DNA from: Polyangiaceae bacterium
GTDB taxonomy: Bacteria; Myxococcota; Polyangia; Polyangiales; Polyangiaceae
NCBI GenBank assembly: GCA_025936205.1
Contig: JAICTU010000168.1
Coordinates: 1-16,944 of the forward strand
Direction: 5' to 3'
DNA length: 16,944 bases
A program made the position numbers and the translations under genes. This document shows, one piece after another, positions 10,734 through 16,944 of the stretch (within the stretch, counting starts at the first letter, position 1; every line of letters starts with the position of its first letter). The notes below the pieces were generated by a model, which made no database searches, was not told where the DNA came from, and saw nothing but the letters and a program-made list of their open reading frames with translations.

Positions 10734-10737
<4 letters not shown>
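9562..10737 (+). CDS. coxB: Cytochrome c oxidase subunit II with fused C-terminal cytochrome c (caa3 type)
   Basis: Subunit II accepts electrons and passes them to subunit I through CuA. The 391-aa product has two membrane helices (about 70-95 and 118-140), the aromatic [12 protein letters not shown] stretch, and a complete CuA site: His194 in [11 protein letters not shown], then C229, C233, H237 and M240 in [13 protein letters not shown] cytochrome c domain follows with C281-S-T-C284-H285 and likely axial Met339 in PPAMPTFKG, making this a caa3 oxidase that can take electrons without soluble cytochrome c. A Pro-rich tail ends the protein. ATG 9562 overlaps the sco stop as ATGA; an earlier in-frame start (9460) lies inside sco. 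The first 25 residues include a tandem [12 protein letters not shown] that is only a poor signal sequence. Confidence 0.96.
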
Positions 10738-12440
<1,703 letters not shown>

Positions 12441-12452
12441 GCGAGGATATTC

Positions 12453-13397
12453 ATGGCCCAACTAGTCGCTGACCAATTGCCGCAACACGACCCCTCGGGG
12501 GGTCACGGGCACGGGCATGCTCAGGACGCCGAGCACGCGAACAACCCGTTCCTGGCGCATCATTTCGACACACCCAAGCACCAGTTCGAAGCCGGCAAGC
12601 TGGGCATCTGGATCTTCTTGATCACGGAGATCCTGTTTTTCGGTGGGCTCTTTTGCGCCTACGCGATCTATCGCTCGCTGCACCCGCAGGTGTTCGTCTA
12701 CGCGCACTACTACCTGGACACGTTCTGGGGGGCGCTGAACACGGGCGTGCTGATCTTGAGCAGCTTGACTGCGGCCTGGGCCGTGCGAAACGCGCAGCTC
12801 GGCGAGCAAAAGAAGCTGGTCTTCAACATCATCGCGACCATCTCTCTGGCGTTCTGCTTCTTGTGCGTGAAGTACGTCGAGTATTCGCACAAGTTCCACG
12901 AGCAGACGCTGCCGGGCCGCTACTTCAACCCGGAGCACGAGGTCTGGGAGCTCCCGTCGTACCAGCGCGCGCATGAGCGCTCTGCGCACGGCTCCGAGGC
13001 TCAGGCGCACGCCGTCGAGCCGCAGGCGAAGTCCGTGGGCGAGGTGGTGGCCGCGGCCACGGGCACCACCCCTGTGGCGCCAACCCCTGGGGCTCTGGGC
13101 GCTGCCGCTCCGGCGGCCGGTGGGGAAGAGGGCAAGGAGACCAAGGTGGCTCCTCCGGGCGCGCCAGTGCGGCCGCGCAACGTGGGCGTGTTTTTCAGCA
13201 TCTACTTTTGCATGACGGGTCTGCACGGCATCCACGTCGTGGCAGGCATCATCACCTGGCTCTGGATCCTGCGCCGCGCGTTGCGGGGAGAGTTCGGGCC
13301 TTCGCACTTCGGTGCGGTCGACTATGCCGCGCTCTACTGGCATCTCGTCGACCTGATCTGGATCTACCTGTTCCCGTTGCTCTACCTGATTCACTGA
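12453..13397 (+). CDS. coxC: Cytochrome c oxidase subunit III with Ala/Pro-rich periplasmic insertion
   Basis: Subunit III stabilises subunit I and may help supply protons or oxygen. The 314-aa product has five membrane helices at about 47-72, 88-110, 121-143, 243-275 and 287-313, the short form common in caa3 oxidases. Typical stretches are GIWIFLITEILFFGGLF, GLHGIHVVAGI and YWHLVDLIWIYLFPLLYLIH. Two oddities are seen. The N-terminus is His-rich (HGHGHAQDAEH, residues 18-28). The loop between helices 3 and 4 is about 100 residues long, and residues 175-240 are mostly Ala, Pro, Gly, Glu and Val. By the usual topology this loop faces the periplasm. A GAGGAT ribosome binding site precedes ATG 12453, twelve bases after the coxA stop. 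Confidence 0.94.
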   Translation: MAQLVADQLPQHDPSGGHGHGHAQDAEHANNPFLAHHFDTPKHQFEAGKLGIWIFLITEILFFGGLFCAYAIYRSLHPQVFVYAHYYLDTFWGALNTGVLILSSLTAAWAVRNAQLGEQKKLVFNIIATISLAFCFLCVKYVEYSHKFHEQTLPGRYFNPEHEVWELPSYQRAHERSAHGSEAQAHAVEPQAKSVGEVVAAATGTTPVAPTPGALGAAAPAAGGEEGKETKVAPPGAPVRPRNVGVFFSIYFCMTGLHGIHVVAGIITWLWILRRALRGEFGPSHFGAVDYAALYWHLVDLIWIYLFPLLYLIH

Positions 13398-13422
13398 GCG
13401 GTACCGAAGGAAGACCTGAGAC

Positions 13423-13812
13423 ATGAGCACTCATCAGCACTCGGCGAATGGCTCGCCGGAATCCGGTAACGAGCGGCGCGACGGCCACCACGACGAGATC
13501 TCGCACGTCACGCCGATGAAGCTGCTGTTCGGCGTTTGGGGCGCACTGATGGTCCTCACGGTGGTGACCGTCGCCGTGACGTTGATCGACTTCGGCGCTC
13601 AGACCAACCTGATCATCGCGATGGCGATCGCCACGATCAAAGCCGGTCTGGTGGTGACCTACTTCATGCACTTGCGCTGGGACCGGCCGTTCCACACGCT
13701 GATTTTTCTGGGGTCGTTGCTCTTCGTATCGCTCTTCATCTCCATGACCTTGCTGGACAAGTCGGAGTACGAGGGTTCGATCGAGGAGATGTACCTCAAG
13801 AAGGGCCAATAG
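13423..13812 (+). CDS. coxD: Cytochrome c oxidase subunit IV (prokaryotic type)
   Basis: This small subunit belongs to the prokaryotic COX4 family and helps assemble or stabilise the oxidase. The 129-aa product has a hydrophilic N-terminus of about 30 residues with several His, then three membrane helices at about 34-53, 60-80 and 88-108. The segment IKAGLVVTYFMHLRWD is diagnostic for the family. The C-terminus is short and charged. An AAGGAAG ribosome binding site lies upstream of ATG 13423, 25 bases after coxC. It is the last gene of the act-cox operon; a strong terminator follows 35 bases after its stop. Confidence 0.92.
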   Translation: MSTHQHSANGSPESGNERRDGHHDEISHVTPMKLLFGVWGALMVLTVVTVAVTLIDFGAQTNLIIAMAIATIKAGLVVTYFMHLRWDRPFHTLIFLGSLLFVSLFISMTLLDKSEYEGSIEEMYLKKGQ

Positions 13813-13846
13813 CTCTCGAACCCGGGGTCCGTCGGGCTCACGAGCA

Positions 13847-13867
13847 TGCCGCCTTGCGGCAGTTTTT
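13847..13867 (+). terminator. Intrinsic terminator of the act-cox operon
   Basis: A perfect six-pair stem TGCCGC (13847-13852) and GCGGCA (13856-13861) with the loop CTT is followed by G and five T (13863-13867). It sits 35 bases after the coxD stop and before the next gene, so it is the expected end of the respiratory operon transcript. Confidence 0.8.
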
Positions 13868-13933
13868 CAGGGCCGGGCCTGTGACCAGCGTCGTTGCGCG
13901 GCACCTCGGGGCGCGCGCCGTCTCCCGTTCGGG

Positions 13934-13939
13934 TATCCT
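13934..13939 (+). promoter_or_regulatory. Possible -10 element for the MoaD-like gene
   Basis: TATCCT lies eight bases before the chosen ATG at 13948, after the operon terminator. If used, transcription would start at or very near the start codon, giving a leaderless or very short leader mRNA. This agrees with the lack of a ribosome binding site before 13948. No clear -35 hexamer is seen, so this is weak. Confidence 0.25.
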
Positions 13940-13947
13940 GGCGCCGC

Positions 13948-14226
13948 ATGGTGTACGTGGAGCTGACTGCGCACCTCTTCACGTTCTTTCCCGAGCTGAA
14001 GGGGCGCCGGCTCGAGCTGGAGGCGGATACGGTCGCCGCGATTGTGCGCAGGTTGGACGAGCTCGCGCCGGGGATAGCGCTTTACGTCTGCGATGAGCGG
14101 GGGAGCTTGCGCCCGCACGTCAACGTATTCATCGGTGAAAATCGCGTGAACGACCGCCAGGGGCTGACGGATCGCGTGCCGCCTGGGAGCCGTGTCTGCA
14201 TCATGCAGGCGCTGAGCGGAGGATGA
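13948..14226 (+). CDS. MoaD/ThiS-family ubiquitin-like sulfur carrier protein
   Basis: The 92-aa product has the size and pattern of the MoaD/ThiS beta-grasp family: an N-terminal beta strand VYVELTAHLFTFFPE, an amphipathic helix (TVAAIVRRLDELAPGI), a central HVNVFIGENRVN strand pair, a DRVPPGSRVCIMQAL strand and the C-terminal Gly91-Gly92. Family members are adenylated at this Gly-Gly and loaded as a thiocarboxylate to donate sulfur for molybdopterin, thiamine, tRNA or other products. No moaE, thiG or E1-like activating gene is in the window, so the pathway is unknown. I chose ATG 13948 since the frame upstream has no family similarity. The gene is three bases before the propeller gene, whose ribosome binding site lies in its last codons, so the pair is probably co-translated. 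Confidence 0.85.
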   Translation: MVYVELTAHLFTFFPELKGRRLELEADTVAAIVRRLDELAPGIALYVCDERGSLRPHVNVFIGENRVNDRQGLTDRVPPGSRVCIMQALSGG

Positions 14227-14229
14227 AAG

Positions 14230-15399
14230 ATGGGAGCCAGCTCGGATCGGATTCTGATCGGTACGCGCAAGGGTACGTTTGCCGTGGAGCGGCGTGCCCA
14301 CCGGCAATGGCGGCCGACGCTGCTCGGGCACGCCGGCGTGGGCGTGAACTTCGTGGCGCGTGATCCGCATACGGATACGCTCTGGGCAGCGCTGAGCCAC
14401 GGGCACTGGGGTGCCAAGCTCTCGCGTTCCAGGGACCACGGCGCAACCTGGGAAGATGCGCCGCAGATCAGCTATCCGGAAGGCGCTCGCTATCTCGACG
14501 TGCCACCCGGCGCCGACCCGGGGGGACACAAGCCCGCCTTCAAGGCTGCCAAGCTGCAGAAGCTGTGGTGCATCGCGTTCGGTCCTCCCGGGCGCCTCTA
14601 TGTGGGCACCATCCCGGGTGGCTTGTTCGTGAGCGACGACGCGGGCGAGTCGTTCTCGCTCAATCTGCCGCTGTGGAATCACGATTCCCGTGGTGGCGAC
14701 CTGTTTCACGGGGAAGGCAGCGGCGTCACTCATTGGTTCGGGACCCCAGCTTCCGAGTCGGGGGAGTTTGCTCCGGGGATCCATTCCATCGCCGTCGACC
14801 CTCGCAATCCGGATCGAGTGCTGGTGGCGATCTCGACGGCAGGTGTGCTGGAGACAACCGATGGCGGCAAGAGCTGGCGTAGCCGCAACCGCGGCCTGCT
14901 CATGGACTATCTTCCTGATCCGAGCGCCGAGTGGGGGCATGATCCCCACTACCTGGAGCTCTGTCGCGCGCAGCCCGATCACGTCTGGCAGCAGAATCAC
15001 TGTGGGGTGTTCTTCAGCAGCGATGGCGCCGCCACCTGGAAGAAGGTGAGCCAGCCAGCGCAGGGCGTCCATTTCGGTTTTCCCGTTGCCGTCGACGCCG
15101 AGAGGGGAAAGACGGCGTGGGTGGTGCCGGGCAAGAGCGACATGCAGCGCACCACCGTCGACGGCGGGCTATTTGTAGCGCGCAGCGACGACGGCGGAGA
15201 GAGCTGGCAGGCGTTGCGCAAGGGGCTGCCGCAGGAGAACGCCTATGACGTGGTCTATCGCCATGCGCTGGCGAACAGCGGCGATGCGCTCGCTTTCGGC
15301 AGCACCACGGGCAACCTCTATGTGAGCGAGGATCGCGGTGAGAGCTGGCAGGTGGTCGGCAACAACCTGCCGCCGATCTACAGCGTGCGCTTTGCGTGA
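14230..15399 (+). CDS. Cytoplasmic Asp-box (BNR/sialidase-like) beta-propeller protein
   Basis: The 389-aa product shows six Asp-box motifs of the form S/T-x-D-x-G-x-S/T-W/F: SRDHGATW (67), SDDAGESF (135), TTDGGKSW (209), SSDGAATW (263), SDDGGESW (319) and SEDRGESW (366). This indicates a six-bladed propeller of the sialidase/sortilin/photosystem-assembly-factor fold. Between blades 3 and 4 a stretch rich in His, Trp and Asp (GLLMDYLPDPSAEWGHDPHY) looks like a conserved pocket, as does GHWGAKLSRS near the start. No signal peptide is seen, which argues against a secreted sialidase. Databases often call such proteins exo-alpha-sialidase or glycosyl hydrolase, but the catalytic Arg triad and Tyr/Glu pair cannot be assigned here. 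GGAGG lies six bases before ATG 14230. Its function with the MoaD-like partner is unknown. Confidence 0.85.
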   Translation: MGASSDRILIGTRKGTFAVERRAHRQWRPTLLGHAGVGVNFVARDPHTDTLWAALSHGHWGAKLSRSRDHGATWEDAPQISYPEGARYLDVPPGADPGGHKPAFKAAKLQKLWCIAFGPPGRLYVGTIPGGLFVSDDAGESFSLNLPLWNHDSRGGDLFHGEGSGVTHWFGTPASESGEFAPGIHSIAVDPRNPDRVLVAISTAGVLETTDGGKSWRSRNRGLLMDYLPDPSAEWGHDPHYLELCRAQPDHVWQQNHCGVFFSSDGAATWKKVSQPAQGVHFGFPVAVDAERGKTAWVVPGKSDMQRTTVDGGLFVARSDDGGESWQALRKGLPQENAYDVVYRHALANSGDALAFGSTTGNLYVSEDRGESWQVVGNNLPPIYSVRFA

Positions 15400-15554
15400 C
15401 CCCGGTGCAGCTGATAGTGGCGCCATGGGCCCGACTGCTGGTTCACGCACCAGAGGCCAGCGTCGGGTCCTGCGGCAGCTGACAACAGAACGACCCCCCC
15501 CCCAGGCCCGCGGCGACTCCGCGGGCGAGCTAGCGGCGAAGCCGGGGGAAGGAC
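15400..15554. terminator. Convergent intergenic region with several hairpins
   Basis: This gap separates the convergent propeller gene and folE2. Three inverted repeats are visible: CTGGT/ACCAG (15438-15442 with 15449-15453), a strong eight-pair stem GCCCGCGG/CCGCGGGC (15506-15513 with 15519-15526, loop CGACT), and CGGC/GCCG around GAA (15534-15544). The strong stem could act as a terminator from both sides, though no T-run follows on either strand. A run of ten C (15494-15503) precedes it. Confidence 0.4.
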
Positions 15555-16421
15555 TCAGAGACCGGGCGGAACCTGCGTGGTTGGTCCGGGACGAGACGGT
15601 TCCTCTGCTTCCTCTTCCACCTTCTGCGGGCCTTCGATCAGCGCGTACGCAGAGTGGTTGTGGATCGATTCGAAGTTCTCCACTTCGACCGTGTAGGAGA
15701 GCACCCGCGGGTCGGAGTTCAAGGCCTGCGCCACGTCGCGGGCGAGGTCCTCGACGAACTTCGGGTTGTCGTAGGCCTGCTCGGTCACGAACTTCTCGTC
15801 CGGGCGCTTGAGCACGCCGTATAGCTGGCTCGAGGCTTGCTGCTCGGCGATGTCGATCAGATCCTCGATCCAGATCGTCTCGCGCGACTCGACCGTGAGC
15901 GTGATGTGCGCTCGCTGATTGTGAGCCCCGTACGCCGAGATCTTCTTCGAGCAAGGGCAGAGGCTGGTGGCCGGCACGAGAACGCGGGTAGACAGGCTGT
16001 CGACCCCCTCGCTCACGCGACCGAGAAACGTCACCTCGTAGTCCATCAAGCTGGCGACGCCCGTCACCGGCGCGCGCTTCTCTACGAAGTACGGAAACTT
16101 CATCTCGATGTAGCCGGTTTCCGCGTCCAGGCGCGAAGCCACCTCGAACAGCATTCCCCGGAACGACTCCACCGAGAGCGCGTTCTCATTGCCGCTCAGG
16201 ATCTCGACGAAGCGCGACATGTGAGTGCCTTTGAAATCCTGAGGCAAGCTCACGTACATGTTGAAGTCGGCGACGGTATGCTGAAATCCGCTCGAGCGGT
16301 CCTTGACCAAGACGGGGTGACGGATGCCTTTGACGCCGACCTTGTTGATCGGAATGCGACGCAGGTCGGGGCTAGCTTGAACGTCGTGAGTGTCTTGAAT
16401 CGAGGTTAGTGCTGCGCTCAT
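15555..16421 (-). CDS. folE2: GTP cyclohydrolase FolE2 (type IB)
   Basis: FolE2 converts GTP to 7,8-dihydroneopterin triphosphate, the first step towards folate and also, in many bacteria, queuosine. It replaces the zinc-dependent FolE and can use other metals. The 288-aa product starts at ATG 16421 (minus strand) and has the family hallmarks: [20 protein letters not shown] (13-32), the [18 protein letters not shown] region with Cys155, Cys157 and His167, and [11 protein letters not shown] (250-260). A charged Glu/Pro-rich tail of about 22 residues ends the protein. A TTG at 16505 would add 28 low-complexity residues (Asn/Pro/Gly) and is less likely. The gene faces the propeller gene tail to tail. 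No Zur-like site was recognised upstream. No other folate gene is in the window. Confidence 0.95.
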   Translation of the reverse strand: MSAALTSIQDTHDVQASPDLRRIPINKVGVKGIRHPVLVKDRSSGFQHTVADFNMYVSLPQDFKGTHMSRFVEILSGNENALSVESFRGMLFEVASRLDAETGYIEMKFPYFVEKRAPVTGVASLMDYEVTFLGRVSEGVDSLSTRVLVPATSLCPCSKKISAYGAHNQRAHITLTVESRETIWIEDLIDIAEQQASSQLYGVLKRPDEKFVTEQAYDNPKFVEDLARDVAQALNSDPRVLSYTVEVENFESIHNHSAYALIEGPQKVEEEAEEPSRPGPTTQVPPGL

Positions 16422-16535
16422 TGGGTTTTGACTCGCGATGTTAAGGCCGTTGCCGCCGCCTGGGTTGCTGGCTGGGGTGTTGTCGTCGGTCGGGCTACGG
16501 TTCAAGGCTGGGGGTGCGGGGTGTCCCGCGGGGGA

Positions 16536-16561
16536 ATCAAGACGGGGATCAAGACGCGGGG
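16536..16561. repeat. Short tandem direct repeat upstream of folE2
   Basis: ATCAAGACGGGG (16536-16547) is followed directly by ATCAAGACGCGGGG (16548-16561), differing by a two-base insertion. A degraded third copy, TCGAAGATGCGGG, follows at 16562-16574. On the folE2 strand the unit reads CCCCGTCTTGAT. It lies about 115-140 bases before the folE2 start and may be a binding site or a chance repeat. Confidence 0.4.
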
Positions 16562-16582
16562 TCGAAGATGCGGGTCTAGCCG

Positions 16583-16716
16583 AGCGCCACGAGGCGCTTG
16601 CGGATTCTTCCCCGGAGGTGCCTCGGCGTGCGGGATGCCCCCGCGACTCCGGGGTGCCCCGTGAAACTGAGGGGCACAGACCTGAGGGAGTTCAATGGAG
16701 TCCGGAAAGTCTGTGC
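16583..16716. repeat. Cluster of inverted repeats, possible structured RNA
   Basis: Four perfect inverted repeats lie nearly end to end. AGCGCC/GGCGCT pairs 16583-16588 with 16593-16598. CCCCGGAG/CTCCGGGG pairs 16610-16617 with 16647-16654 and encloses GCGGG/CCCGC (16630-16634 with 16640-16644). GTGCCCC/GGGGCAC pairs 16654-16660 with 16671-16677. GCACAGAC/GTCTGTGC pairs 16674-16681 with 16709-16716. Neighbouring stems share a few bases, so alternative folds are possible. I recognise no known RNA family. On the minus strand it would lie in a folE2 leader; on the plus strand it would be a separate RNA. Confidence 0.5.
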
Positions 16717-16781
16717 GGTATCGCCTAAGCTGCCTGCCTTGTAGTGCATGCGACCGCGTTTGTTAACCGCAAGTGGCAAGG

Positions 16782-16797
16782 AGCCGGTTGGCCGGCT
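16782..16797. repeat. Perfect hairpin AGCCGG-TTGG-CCGGCT
   Basis: Six perfectly paired bases (16782-16787 with 16792-16797) surround a four-base loop. It lies about 60 bases beyond the stop of the minus-strand gene fragment at the window edge, where a terminator would be expected, but no T-run follows on either strand. Confidence 0.35.
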
Positions 16798-16855
16798 AAG
16801 CATTTAACGCGCTCGCTCGACCCTCCTGGAGCACGATGGACCGAGATGCAACACC

Positions 16856-16944
16856 TCAGCGGCCGCTCGCCGTCGGAGAGGGTAGCGCGACCTCGAGAAA
16901 GCCTTGCAACAGGTCGCCGTCCTGCAGGAGTGCCGCCGCGGCGC
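16856..16944 (-). CDS. C-terminal fragment of a minus-strand gene running off the window
   Basis: On the minus strand an open frame enters from the right edge and ends at TGA (16858-16856). The 28 visible residues include AAAALLQDGDLLQGFLEVAL and end in SPTASGR. The leucine-rich amphipathic pattern and strong G/C preference at third codon positions look like true coding sequence. The overlapping plus-strand frame from ATG 16836 gives an Arg/Ser/Cys-rich product and is less convincing. Too little is visible to name a function. If real, this gene precedes folE2 in the same direction with a gap of about 430 bases. Confidence 0.35.
   Translation of the reverse strand, partial: AAAALLQDGDLLQGFLEVALPSPTASGR

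Larger units (their letters stand above)
16422..16855. other. Intergenic region upstream of folE2, rich in inverted repeats
   Basis: No convincing protein-coding gene of normal size is seen. The right part holds a dense set of inverted repeats (16583-16716) and another hairpin at 16782-16797. The left part holds a short tandem repeat (16536-16561). A minus-strand TTGAAC (around 16498-16503) could be a -35 element for folE2, but no good -10 follows. Long open frames in this stretch, on both strands, give Arg/Gly-rich products without recognisable domains. Confidence 0.45.

Noticed and set aside
14230..15399. Secreted sialidase or glycoside hydrolase
   Set aside because: Asp-boxes are a fold feature, not proof of sialidase activity; no signal peptide and no assignable catalytic Arg triad or Tyr/Glu pair.
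16720..16830. Possible tRNA gene upstream of the window edge
   Set aside because: No TpsiC-arm consensus, no acceptor-stem pairing and no CCA-like end could be fitted to the hairpins here.

Overview
The window is high-GC DNA dominated by one long plus-strand respiratory operon (about 366-13812). The operon encodes an alternative complex III (ACIII, act genes) followed directly by a caa3-type, A2-family cytochrome c oxidase. Gene order is actA, actB, actC, a fused actD-actE, actF, a Pro/Ala-rich membrane protein, a Sco copper chaperone, then coxB, coxA, coxC and coxD. This layout, the high GC and the Ala/Pro-rich linkers suggest a Myxococcota-type (deltaproteobacterial) genome, possibly Polyangia/Sorangiineae-like. 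That assignment is inference from gene content; no rRNA or other marker gene is present to confirm it.

Region by region: 1-365 is a non-coding leader with a weak terminator candidate and a nested inverted repeat just upstream of actA. 366-7968 encodes the quinol-oxidising complex: ActA (pentahaem cytochrome, broken here by one frameshift), ActB (molybdoenzyme-like domain plus Fe-S domain), ActC and ActF (NrfD-like quinol-binding membrane subunits) and ActDE (membrane anchor fused to a monohaem cytochrome c). 8012-9565 holds an uncharacterised single-span protein and Sco, probably assembly or coupling factors. 9562-13812 encodes oxidase subunits II (CuA plus haem c), I, III and IV. Genes are separated by 0-43 bp or overlap by ATGA, so translational coupling is likely. 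An intrinsic terminator at 13847-13867 closes the operon.

The genes form an electron path: quinol is oxidised at ActC/ActB, electrons pass through Fe-S clusters and the c haems of ActA/ActDE to the haem c of CoxB, then CuA, haem a and the haem a3-CuB site where O2 is reduced. No separate soluble cytochrome c is encoded, which fits a direct ACIII-oxidase supercomplex.

Downstream, a two-gene unit encodes a MoaD/ThiS-like ubiquitin-fold protein ending in Gly-Gly and a cytoplasmic six-Asp-box beta-propeller; its function is unknown to me. A convergent folE2 (type IB GTP cyclohydrolase) follows on the minus strand. The last 520 bases hold a dense cluster of inverted repeats and, at the very edge, the probable C-terminus of another minus-strand gene.
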